Assembly (NCBI RefSeq): GCF_964355755.1
Contig: NC_092671.1
Span: forward strand, 11,047,001-11,111,000
DNA: 64,000 bases
Direction of reading: 5' to 3'
Source: Antedon mediterranea
Taxonomy: Eukaryota; Echinodermata; Crinoidea; Comatulida; Antedonidae
In this document: in pieces, positions 24,538 through 36,800 of the stretch
Position numbering within the stretch: the stretch's first letter is position 1
Layout of the letters: each line of letters opens with the position of its first letter
Made by a program: the position numbers and the translations under genes
Notes under the pieces: generated by a model
Databases searched by the model: none
Seen by the model: only the letters and a program-made list of their open reading frames with translations
What the model was told of the DNA's origin: nothing

Positions 24538-24661
24538 TGAGGTTTATCTTGATCGGGAACAATAATCACACAAGGATCACCAACCGACAAGATAACGATG
24601 TTGCTCCGGCGAATCACAAAAACCAATTGCACAGACTATAGCTCGTAGCTCGATTTTTATA
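24538..24661 (-). promoter_or_regulatory. GTPase 5' non-coding exon and TATA box
   Basis: On the minus strand TATAAAAA lies at 24661-24654. About 30 nt downstream begins an ATG-free segment ending at a good donor (CAA|GTAAGT, exon end 24538). The next acceptor is at 21700, immediately before the first coding exon (21699). This makes a coherent TATA-driven first exon of roughly 90 nt. The exon sequence 24554-24631 recurs inside a MITE at 27641-27719. Confidence 0.5.
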
Positions 24662-25908
24662 CGCAGTACTTTGAAACAACGACGTTTTTAAACGCTTGGT
24701 TAGACACATTGTGTTACGTCAGAGTGCTGACGGTATCATGATAATTTATAGAAATGGAAATCTTGTTGTTAATTTGCTGCTTATTATTATTTACAGATAT
24801 TAATTTTATAATTAAGTTGCTTTGTAAATCAGTTGATCAACATTTTGATTAATTATAGTCTCACAATATTTCTTTAAGAATCAATAAAAAAGGTATAAAT
24901 AACGTGTTTATATCTACCGTATGATTTTATTGCAAGTTTGCATATAACCTGGTGGGACCACTGGCTTGTGTGTTCAGAGCGACCACAGAATATTGATGGT
25001 ACACAAATGTCAAATCATAGAGGATATACATGTGTAATTTGCCATCATCTTTAAACGTCTTCATATTATTTTTTTTTTAATAAATCAATATAGGCCTAAC
25101 ATACTTAAATTAAAAATGTTAACACATTTCATCAGCATCAAGGATGTTTCTTTTTTTAAACTTTAACGATATTGTTATGTGATCATATCATTATATCACA
25201 CATCTAAAGGTTAGAAATGGGCATTCTAACGTGTTACTATTAATATAGCGTTATTATGGAGTGTGGCATAGGGGGTGGTGTTTAGCAGGACCCCCACCCA
25301 CCAAAAGGACACCTTACCTTACCTTACCTTGACCTTTAGACTATAAACCTGTTAAGTCCCTCTTTGAACATCTTGGTTATATGGCTCAAACTTTAGGTTG
25401 TGGGTTTTCCAGTGTGTTTCAAGATGGGTTTTAAAATTATTTGTAGAGGAAGCATTTACTAAGTATATGATATGGCAAACTATTCCAATCATTTACTGTA
25501 GATATTGAAAAGAATTTCTGTCTGTGTTTCGATTTACTATGAACTTTTTTAATTTTAAAATTGTGGCCTCTAGTTACAGTAGACTAACTTTCGAATCACA
25601 TTGTACCTAATAAAAGTGGAACCACCTTTTGTCTTCAGTAAACTTCTGTGCGGCGGTATTATATAATATATTTATATAATATATTTATATAATATATTTA
25701 TTAAGCCTAAATCTATAATAATCACAAAGGCATGATGCTTGATTGGACGTCATTAAAGGCCTATAATAATGTGAATTAATGAATGATTGTAAATAAAGTA
25801 CAGTATACTAATTATCCGTTATAGAGCAGTGTACAAACAGCTGAGACGACGTGAGATGTTTGTCGACAAAAAAACAACATCCGATCTTGTTTTGAAGGAT
25901 GAATACAC

Positions 25909-26093
25909 TAAAGCTTGGTTCCCACTAGAACATAACGCAAGGACGTAAACGCAACGCAAGCGTTTTAACCAATGACAAGCGAAGTTATAGACAGTTAGCA
26001 ATCACAAGCGAATAAGCCATCGCTTGTGATTGGTCAATTCACTTGCGTTGCGTTACGTCGTTGTGTTGCGTCGCTAGTGGGAACCACGCTTTA
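25909..26093. mobile_element. MITE, family B, complete
   Basis: Left end AAAGCTTGGTTCCCACTAG is mirrored by CTAGTGGGAACCACGCTTT. Inside, ACGTAAACGCAACGCAAGCG is mirrored by CTTGCGTTGCGTTACGTCG, and two CCAAT/ATTGG motifs face each other near the centre. About 185 bp, ACTA adjacent to both ends. Different ends from family A. Confidence 0.7.
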
Positions 26094-26290
26094 CTAAGGT
26101 CTACGTTCCTACTTGAATCTTAACATTAACACCTGGATATCTGGTGATTGCGAGGTGCCAATGTATCATCTGATAATTGAGTATGCCTCACTTTATGTAC
26201 AATATAAACCGGTTTTATAGATGCAGTTATCTGCTTTCTTAATAAACAGTTTATAAGATAAGATTTTCCAATTGGTATTACATGATTGAA

Positions 26291-26614
26291 TTAAAGATGT
26301 ATTGTCCCCCAAAAACCTTTAAAAAAATTAAGAAAATTAAAATGAGACTTTGAATAGGCCATTTTGCAGTTTAAATAAAGTTATTCACTTTTGTAGAAAA
26401 AAAATCAACCCAACAAAAATAATCATTTCACTTATAAAAAGACAAAATAACTGTTAATTGTAACCAAAAACCATTGTCTGACAATTTAGGCCTAGGTATT
26501 TTCAGGAATTTTTTTTTTGATCCAGTTTTTGGTCAATGTGAATGTGATTAAAATAGCATATTCAACAACAAAAGTGTTAACAAATTATTTTTTTAGGGGG
26601 ACAATATATCTTTA
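26291..26614. mobile_element. MITE, family C, complete (TTAAAGATGTATTGTCCCCC ends)
   Basis: Left terminus TTAAAGATGTATTGTCCCCC is mirrored by GGGGGACAATATATCTTTA. The interior is A-rich and non-coding. Partial copies with the same ends occur at 3204 and 24345. Confidence 0.6.
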
Positions 26615-27601
26615 TGTTTTTACTTCACATAACTTAATTATTTATCAAAAATGAACGTGGGTCATGTTACCTGAGTGGGAAAAACAACAAGGAAACATAA
26701 GAAAGCCAATCGTGTAGAACGTTCCCCGGGAGTTTATTGCAAATGTATGTAATTATCTTGAAATTGAATTTCTTAAAATTAATTATTAATATTGCAATGA
26801 ATACTAAAAAAATGTGTGAATTTTATTTCAATTTATGTGTAATTTGTATAAAAATAAAGTGTGTTTTTTATTTGTAGTGAAGCGTTGTGGGCCTAATGGT
26901 GTAATTATGAGGAATTAGATCTTTATCTCTCGACGATCTACCTGTTTAACTCATCTATTTAGTTGGTTTTTTTTTGTGTGTTTGTTTGTCCAATTATTTT
27001 ACTTATATAAAGTTGTATTTGAGTCTATTTCAATTTGTTTTAAGATGGATAAATGTCTTTAATACTTAGGCCCTTCTCTTGCGGACAAGGTCCAGATTAA
27101 TTAAGGTTTAGCGTCAGAAGACAACGCCAGGAAAGTACAACTAATCTAGCCAGACAGTACATAACTATTTTTACGAGTCTATAACACCGAAAGTCATGCT
27201 TCACTTGATGGTTCGTTGGAATTTTCAATTATAGTAACCGCCGGTTAATGTGCCCCACGTTATGGATTATGTTTCTTCGGCAATTTCATCGCTCTAATGA
27301 CGACAAACTTAATGAAAGAACAAGCTTTTAGGAGTTTGATAATATTTTGATATGTCACAATGTGTAATTGATGTTCGGAAACTTAAATGCTATGCCGTAA
27401 GAACAACATTTGTATTGATCATCTGTTTTTTATCCAAAATATTATAAATGTCTGACGTTTCCTGTGTGAATTTCAAAGTTGTTTTTTAAACTAAGGTTTT
27501 GATCGGTTTATGTTACATATAACAAGTTTACTCTTTTTGTAGTAGGCTAACACTATGAATCAAAGTGTCCACCTTAACCAATGGGTGTCCCTAGAATGTG
27601 G

Positions 27602-27829
27602 TAAAGCTCTGTCTAAACTATCAACATTTATGTTCCTTGTTCGGGAACAAAAATCACACAGAGATCACCAACCGACGAGATAACGATGTTGCTCCGGCGA
27701 ATCACAAAAACCAATTGCAGAGTGATAAAAAAATGTGATGTGCCCATACATGATGATCTCATACCGCTACCATATTTGGGCACATCACACTTTGTCAAAC
27801 TAGTTTGATAGTGTAGACAGAGCTTTAGC
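27602..27829. mobile_element. Family A MITE carrying a GTPase first-exon-like segment
   Basis: Ends are TAAAGCTCTGTCTAAACTATC and GATAGTGTAGACAGAGCTTTA, with the usual GTGATGTGCCCATA and TTTGGGCACATCAC core on the right side. Between 27641 and 27719 it contains about 79 bp absent from all other copies. That block matches, with only a few differences, 24554-24631, the 5' exon of the GTPase gene. Confidence 0.75.
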
Positions 27830-28019
27830 CATGTGCTAAAGATTTATTATAAGTAACGTTCATATTTTAACTCTTCATTTAAACACTTACCTACAGCGAC
27901 TCTCTACAAAAGTTAACTATACTTTGATAGCGTAGACAGAGCTTTAGCAATGTGCTAAAGATTTATTATTAGTAACGTTCAGATTTTAACTCTTCATTTA
28001 AACACTTACCTACAGCGAA
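27810..28019 (+). repeat. Tandem duplication of MITE end plus flank
   Basis: Two adjacent direct copies (about 27810-27901 and 27923-28019) share GATAGNGTAGACAGAGCTTT, ATGTGCTAAAGATTTATTAT and CATTTAAACACTTACCTAC with only a few substitutions. The unit is about 113 bp and includes the right terminus of the preceding MITE and its flank. Confidence 0.7.
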
Positions 28020-28974
28020 TTAACTGTACTCACTGTGGTTTTAATATCACCTGGTGACTTACGCGCAACTGTTAATTAGTGAAACATTAATCAAAGGTTA
28101 CATAATGTAGGCCTATTATGTCGCGTTGAAAACATACAAGTGTTGGAAAAAAAAAATTAACATCACTGACATTAAGACGTACAATTAGGGGCATTTACCC
28201 CATGTTTAGCATCACTGTAGTATTCTAATACGTCATTTAAATGTCAATGAAGACAAGACGTATTACAAGATAAATACTTTAAAAACAACTGTCTACTGTA
28301 TGTACGTTTGAATTATTATATGTCTTAAAGGGAAATTCCAGTTTAAAACGTTTGTTATAAAATATACTTTACCACATTGATAACGACAGTCTCCCGGGCC
28401 TTCAAATCGGTGCTCAGGAATCTTGTGTGGTAACATTTGGCAACTGATGGAGACCGCTCAGATGTAAGTCCCCTTAAGTGGGGATTTAGAGGGATATACC
28501 TGGCAGTATCATTATATTATTTTGTTTTTTCTTAGTGACGTTTGTTCTTCATGTATGTATCGAAATCAAATCGATGAAATGTCATTACATGTATTCAGAC
28601 CCATCAATGCATTTATAGAAACAATCGAAATTTGTATTCTGTAGACACTAGAACCCGTTAAAATCGTGTATTTTTAGTCTACTGTTGTTGGTGGCCTACC
28701 GCTCCTCTGAACTATTCTACAAGTGCGTCATCATTTACAGGGGATGTTGGTGTATATATTACACGCTCATCAAATGTTGTAGACGGCTTCACTTCAACGA
28801 TCTCGTATCAACTTTTACCGTTCAAGGAACAAACATATTGTTTAATTTCTTAATTTCAAGATGTGGATGCAAGCATTTAATTAACAGAAATGAATGGCAA
28901 CAGCGCTGAACAATCCCTACTCTTTTCAAGATATTCGCTGAGATTAAGTGCACACGATCCATGTGTTCACTGGA

Positions 28975-29056
28975 CCTCCACTTCCATCCTCATGTCCATA
29001 TATGGGCACATCACATTTTTTGTCACATAAAATTTGATAGTGTAGACAGAGCTTTA
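28975..29056. mobile_element. Family A MITE, right-half fragment
   Basis: ATATATGGGCACATCACATT, then TTTGTCACATAAAATTTGAT and the terminus AGTGTAGACAGAGCTTTAG. The left half is missing. Confidence 0.6.
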
Positions 29057-29269
29057 GGTTGAACTTGAATGACAATATTGAATATTCAATATGTTTTGTT
29101 TATTTCAAATTATTCAAATATTTCACTATAATACAATTATTCCATTTATGGGATAAAGATTAACGAGCACTACAGGATGTTTAGTGTAGCATTTAAGTAG
29201 TCATGTTACCACTTTTTTTTGTTAAGCTAAAAAAAGAGATTGTTTGCATTTTCTTAAATTTTTTGCCTA

Positions 29270-29432
29270 TGCCCTTTATTAATATTTATATGTATTGTTT
29301 TGTAACAGCGGTTTCAAGTTATAATAAGCTATGCTTCAAAGATTCCCCCTTTCCATTCTTTTTTTTTGTCTTTGTACTATGATTATTTATGTATTTTTAT
29401 GATTTTGTGAATGGAAATAAAGAAAGAAAGTA
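29270..29432 (+). mobile_element. Retroposon 3' tail with (AAAG)n
   Basis: T-rich stretch ending ATGGAAATAAAGAAAGAAAG. Resembles the other LINE/SINE-like 3' ends in this window (1850-2220, 43190-43345). No coding sequence upstream is recognisable. Confidence 0.35.
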
Positions 29433-30877
29433 AAATATTGGGTAAAGTCAGTGCATCACAACCGCACATATACTTACAGTACATAAAATAATGAGTTTAA
29501 CAAATCTTTTTATTACACACAGTAACTCTATAATTTTTACAAATATTTTCATAATCAATTATATTCTAAAATAAACTTATAAACATTTTGTAATTTTGCA
29601 CATTGTGATTATATTACAGAAACCAAAAATATTACATTTTTGGAAATATTTCTTAGTATTTTAATTTGCATTTATAATTAATCAAATACTGTAAACATTT
29701 ACAGTAATTTGTTTAAACACTCTTTTTAATTAGCAAAAAAACCTTTCTATTTTATTTTTCAACAGTTTTCAACAGTCAAATAGTTCATTCACAATGTTTA
29801 CATTTGGCAAATTCGATTCGGAAATCTCTGTGCTTAACAGTTTTTATTCTAATAGTAATGTTAATTAATGTATGCTTTATCTTGCTGTCAGTGTCACTAC
29901 CTTCAAAATACTCCATTAACAAAATACTCAATGAAAAAAATATACGCAATGTTAAAGTCCTAATCAAATACGCCAACTGTTGTATTAATAGTCACAATTA
30001 TACATTAAGAGGGTACAGCACGTCACTGTGTTTCAATTCAACACTTTTTTTTAATTCATGGGAAAATGCATTCAAGTAATTCACAGTATAATTAGCTATT
30101 TTATAATAGCATTTACAATTTTAAAAAAATTGTTGTGCGCTCAATTTATTAAAGATGTTATGCCATTTGGTATAATAAAACATTAGTATAATAATAAAAA
30201 TGATTTTTGAGTTTACGTATAAAAAAATGAATGTATACATAAAATGTCAATTGAAAATATAAAGAAAATCAAAAGTTTATTATAAATTCTATTCACACAC
30301 ACTAACATACATAGATGTTTTGTATTACATTTATTTAAAATAATAAATCTATTTATTATATGATATTTAAAAAATATTGTTGATAATCAACTAAACATTA
30401 AAGATAAAACTCATCTATAACTCCCTGAGTTTATAAAAGTTCCCGAAAAGAATTTGAGTATAAAGCATAGGTGTTTTTGGAAGAGGGTTAAAAATCATAT
30501 TTGGACTTAATGTTGATATTTATTGGTTGAAAACGGTTCAAATTATATAAGAATAAAAATTGATTGTTTGCACCCCTCATCCTTGAATGCATAGTTTAAC
30601 AACTTAATGCCAACAAGAATTAAAAACTAAACTACTATAGTTTTTATTAAAAATCTTCATTCTCAGAGTTGTATGGTATATAATTGTAGACAAAAAATTG
30701 TATATATGGCGTCTGGCAAAATTCTAATTTTTTAATTTATTTAATTAAAACTGGTTTTCTTCCAATCAATGCTCAATGAGTTTGGTTAGACGACACTATT
30801 TGGCTGTTATTGGAACTGGCTTTTAATTAGAGAGAAGGGTTTTTAATTAGAGGTCTACAGGGAACTAACCTTTATTG

Positions 30878-33800
30878 TCAGGAGTCTTGATACAATTTTG
30901 TACTTCTGATGTAATTACTTGTTAAGTCATATACTGTAAAGCTAATGCCCACTGCAATAGGTCCTTTAATCCAGTTCATACTAAGACCCTTATACAGTCC
31001 CCCAATTATACCGGCTTCTTGGACAATTACATTAGCAGTGTTTACAATACTTTCATAGCTATAAGTAGTGATTCCGGCAGTTTGCATTCGTCTACGTATT
31101 ACGTCTAACGGATAAGAAGCGGATTGTCCGCAGAGACCGGCTAAAGCACCAAATAGTAACCGTTCTTGAGGGTTAGGGTCAGCACCATTATGATGATCTA
31201 TAAATAAGTTAAACAAAGTTTTTTTATTTAAAACATTTCAAGATATCTTACAGGAAATATATAACACATTTGAGTTGTCTTGAGCTGTTTTGCCGTGAGA
31301 AAAAATTCTGACAGCTGACAAGTTACAACTCCTGCTATAAACAAAATTGAGTAAGTATACTCCACTATGAAATTGTGTAAAGTTTAAGGTTGAGCTTATT
31401 TCAGACAATCAAACATAACTTAAATACATGTGACACACAATCAATTTGTATTACTCAAAATTATGCAGATGGATTATACTTCCGGGGAGGCTTAGTTAGA
31501 CCAGATTTAATAAAAAATAAATGTAACTTACCAGAATACAGTCCTTTTAACGATTCATATGTAAAGAATGAGATTCCTCCATAAGGAATCACACCAAGAA
31601 TAGTAGGCGTAAAACCACGATAAAAAGTGCGAGGTCCTTCCTCTTGAAAGATTTTGATAAAAATACTTGAAAGACCTTTATACCTTTTAAAAAGAAATTT
31701 ATTTGGAAATATTACATTAATGCTTTTTAATTAAGATACATTTTAGATGGGCTTAAAAGTTAAAATTTGTTCTATTGGAAGAAATTGTCAGATTCTGAAC
31801 CATGACTTGGTCACACATCATGCCATTTTATGCCCAGTATCTTAAGCAAATTCTGTATATACAATGCCGTAAATCTGTCACATATGGAGCCTTTATTTAG
31901 TTAATTGTTCAAAGGTTAGGTCTGTAACAGCCTTTGACATGTGGCACTATAATTGAGAATTTGACTATGATACTGAATAAACTAAATACTGTATACAGTA
32001 CCAAGAACTGCTTCTGTATATACACTACACAGCTAAGAAAATAGTATAATAATTTATGCAAAAACTACTATTTTAATGATTTAGAAACTTACTAAAAATG
32101 AAATTAATGAATGAAATGAAACAATATTCAAATGTGTGTCATTTACCTGGTTTTATGTGTAATTGCCATTCTTGCTCTAACCATGTCTAAAGGATAAGTA
32201 AAAGATGCAGCAGTAACTCCTGCTAAAGAGCCAGCTAGAAATCGGTATGGAGGCGATAACATTCTGAAATATGATAATAAATAAAATATATCTCACAGAT
32301 TTGTACTCTGAAAAATACCTGAAGACTCTAGAATCTTAACTTTAAAAAACTTGTGTGTCTAGCTTCTTTCTATCATCATGAAGGAATGTTTATGTATTGC
32401 CATCAGTGGGTGTTTTAGATAGGTATGACACAACACAACGGCGCAGATCCGTTTTTAATAGTGGGAGGGACGTATAGATTTACTGATTTTTACATTCCAC
32501 TACCGCTGCATTGCGAAATCATGCAGTCCGTATAATTGCTAATTGGGATCATCAAAGCAATGTTAAGCATTCCGAAACACAGTTTTACCACAGGTGGATT
32601 CAAAGCAATTATTTTGGGTTACGCACTTTTTCGGCACTGATGCACCACTGATTATATGCACGCAAAATCTATTTTTCTTAGATACTTATTTTACTTGTTT
32701 ACTTGTTTCCCGTACACTATCGTCTACGGGATCGAGGCGAAGCACTCAGTGCTTAAAAGCCCCTCTTAGCAATAAAATCATATTCTATATAGGGTGAAAA
32801 CTTCAGCGGGTGGTTAGACCATGCGACGTTAAGTTTTGCTTTGAACAAGTTCACCGTAGCACATGAAACTACATCCATAGGCAGAGCATTCCATAAGAGA
32901 ATAACTCTCCTGGAGAACGTGTCCCTCCTAATATTAAGACGAGAGCTTTTAAACTTGAGTTTATATGGGTGTCCACAGGTCCGAGATTCTAGATCAAATT
33001 CAAAAAATGTGTTGATCGAAATACGATCGAAACCTTTAACAATCCTAAAAACTTGGATAATATCTGCTCTCTGCCTTCGATATCTCATGGTAGGAAGACC
33101 AAGAATTCTCAAACGTTGTTCATAAGGAATATTACGGTACCTAGGAATCAATCTTGTTGCTCTTTGCTGGACCTTCTCTATTTCATCCTGATCTCGTTTT
33201 CTAATAGGATTATAAACAGTGTTACAATATTCAAGCGTTGGCCTGACAATAGACTTATACAGCTTCAAAAATCCATCTTTATTCAAGAATTTAAAAGATC
33301 TATAAATCATTCCTAGTTTCTTATTAGCTCTTTTACAAATATCCGCTACATGCAAATTAAAGATTAAACTATGATCAAAGGTAACACCTGTAGATCTTTC
33401 TCCTGCTTTACCTCATGTAGTAAATTACCAGCCATTGAATACAATAAATTGGGATTATCACGACCATAATGAAATACCTTACACTTAGTGTCATTAAAAG
33501 GCAATTGCCAAACATTAGACCAATGGGAAGCACTGTCAATGTCTCTTTGAAATAAATCTGCATCATCAATGTTATTGACCACTCTATACAACTTGGTGTC
33601 GTCTGCAAATAAACGTATACTAGATTCGACAACATCAGGTAAATCGTTAATGAAGATTGAAAATAAGATTGGGCCCACAACGCTACCCTGTGGAATTCCA
33701 CTTAATACTGGAGCCTGTGATGACAATTGACCATTGACACTAACTCGTTGTGTTCTATTTGACAAATAATTAGAGAACCATCCTAGTAGATTTCCCGTAA

Positions 33801-36800
33801 TACCAAAACCTTTCAATTTGACTAGAAGCCTTTTGTGTGGCACACTATCGAATGCCTTTTTATAGTCTAAATAGACACAATCAAAGCTATCATGGTTATC
33901 CAGGTTAGTAGTCCAACTCTCCAGGACATCAAGTAGTTGTAATGCACATGATCTACCTTGTCTGAATCCAAATTGCTCATTGCACAAAAGACCATTACTC
34001 TCAAGATACATTACAAGTTTATCCCTAATAATCCTTTCCATCATTTTCCCTATGACCGACGTTAAACTAACCGGTCTGTAGTTAGCCGGGTCCTCCTTTT
34101 TGCCTTTCTTAAATATAGGTATTACAATTGCCTCCTTCCACGATAGAGGGACCTTCTGATCATTGAATAATCTAGTGAATATTAGACTGAGAGGGTAAGC
34201 AATTTGATCCTTTAATTCAATCAAAACCCGTGGGTGAAAGCCATCAGGGCCAGCTGACTTATCTATAACTAAGTTAGACAACAGCTTATGAATATCTTCT
34301 ACGTTAAACTCAATATCTGACATAGAAGCCTCAATCTTTTTATCAAGATTCGGAACATTCGATAAGTTCTCCTTACAAAAGACACTGCTAAAAAAAGAAT
34401 TAAAACACTCGGCTTTATCTTGGTCATCTACAACAAGTTTACCTTCAACATTTCTAAGAGTAGGAATACCAGATCTGGTGTTTAACTGAGAATTTACATA
34501 GCGCCAAAAAGACTTTTCATTGACTTTAACCTCATTTGCAATCTTATTTTCGAAGATGCTTTTAGAACTCTTAATCAAATTGACAGTATCATTCCTTACT
34601 CTAATAAACGTGTTCCATTTGACACTAGCACAGTCATGCCCTTTACGTTTTGCTTTGATATACTGTTTCCAGCATTTATTCTTCTGTTTAATAGACTTAT
34701 CAACCTCCTTAGTATACCACAAAGGTCTCTTAACATTTCCAGACAAGTGTTTCTTACACTTTGGAACAAACTGTTCCATACCTCTAGATAATATCTCTTC
34801 AAAAGAACCGTGCGAGTGTAACCCGTCCTTATCCAATAACTCAGTGTCCCAATCGACACCATCAAGAAAACCACGAAACTTATCATAATCAGCATGGAAA
34901 TAATTTCTGACCTCTACCACCTCTTCTTTGATTAAATTAACTGGAATTTTAAATTGAAGTACCATATGATCACTCTTACCTAATGGTGGAGCTTGAAGGA
35001 CCTCACTAATAGAATCCTCATTAGATGTAAGTACAAGGTCCAGAACATTGGCCTGTTCTCCTATTCTGTAACGGGTTGGGTCTCGTACATGCTGAGCTAA
35101 AAATAAGTCATTAATGGTGTCGAAAAAATTATGACTATTTTTACCATCTTCACCAGTCACATATCCTAGCTCCCAATTAATACTCCTATAATTGAAATCT
35201 CCAACTATAATAAAATCAGAACAAGAAAAGGATGTCACTTTTCTAAACAGAGAACACAAAGCAGAATTATTGACACTAGATCCGGCGTCACTTCTATACA
35301 CACATCCAATTAAAAAGGTGCGATCCTTGACTTTAATCTCAACAAACATGGATTCCTCAAACAAAATATCTTTAAACAAAACCGGAGTGGCAGACATCCC
35401 ATTTCGAACATAAATAACTCCTCTACCAGATGAAAGCTTTTCATTTGGCAAAAACATCTGAAAACCAGGGATATGAAACTCCTCTATAGACAATTCAAAA
35501 AAGTACTTCTTTGGTAGAATCTCAGTCAAAGCAATGATATCTACTTTCTCTGAAGATAAACGCAACAGAAGCTCATTCTTCTTATTTAGAAGGGAATCAC
35601 AATTTGTATAAAACACATTAAAAAAATCATTAACATCTTCTGACTGCGTAGAACTTACATTGTTAGGTAGTGTTCTCTTCCGATTGGGTAGTGCTTTGGG
35701 AACGAAACCGAGTTATTTTCCCCCTTCTAATTACCAAGTCTTTTTCCCCTTTGCTTTGCCTATCCCTCAATATGTCCCTAAGTTTATTATACTCATCACG
35801 TTCCTTTATTGTTCTATCATTACTTACTGCGCACTTTTTTTGTATAGCAATTTCAAAGGCATCTCTTTTGATACATTCCTCCTTGAAAACTACCTTTATA
35901 GGGCGGCACCCATCATCTCTGTGTTTACCCACCCGGAAAAATGTTCTCATTTCGACCTCTAGGTCAATATCCTCGAAAATACCTGCCAATTTACTGAGGT
36001 CATCATTTTTTCTTCTATCTGAGTCATTACTCTTGGACTCATCTATTCTATATAGCATCAAATTAGATTTTCTTTTCAATCTCTCATTTTCATCCTTAAG
36101 TCTATTTTCAATTATTGTCTTAACATCCTCATTATTAACAACACTAGACGACTGGGATAACTTTTTAATATCCTCTTTATTGATCTCTACCTCAGATTTA
36201 ATTGCTTCAATTGTTTTAATCATGGTTTTTTGTGTCTCATTAACATTATTAATAAGACCCATGAAATTGCCTACTGAGACTGAGCAGCTCCTACAGTACC
36301 AAAAAATGGATGAGTCATCTTTGGATAGCCACTTATATTTGGCTTCATTAATTTTCTGACAATCTATGTGGAACCATAGCTTACAAAGACCGCATAAAAC
36401 CGATTTGCCACCAGACATAAAATGGCCACCACATGAACCACATTCGTCTTCACCCTCGATATCTACTACCGTTTTATCAACTGTGCCTCCTGCATTACGT
36501 AATCTAGGCTTTGGCCTGGCACCTTGATCTTTGCTTTTGGAAGCCATGCCCTAACTGCTTACACAACCCTAGGCCTAGCGAAAGACAATCTAAAAAAGAA
36601 AAAATCTCACCAGTCCTTAGAATACAGTAAGAGCTCAAGCAGAAATTTGAAGCAATAAGAATAGGAATGATAATGATATGAAAGTAAACTAGCAAACAAG
36701 ATTCAAAGACTTTCCGATAACAGATATTCGTCCAACCACAAACCCAGGCCTAGCAAAGACAATCTCAAAAAATCTCTCCAATCGAAAGATAAATCGAATA

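Larger units (their letters stand above)
24662..30877. other. Gene-poor intergenic region rich in inverted-repeat elements
   Basis: No supported gene. Contains an AT minisatellite (25658-25702, TATATAATATATT units), a CCTTACCTTACCTTACC run near 25310-25330, several MITEs listed separately, a retroposon tail with AAAG repeats (29270-29432), and AT-rich DNA at 29500-30877 that probably includes the SLC25A42 3' UTR. A short CUB-like open stretch at 28662-28853 is discussed under findings. Confidence 0.5.

Noticed and set aside
28495-28515. ATACCTGGCAG resembling the 5' end of U1 snRNA
   Set aside because: The following bases do not continue as U1 and no snRNA promoter or structure is visible.
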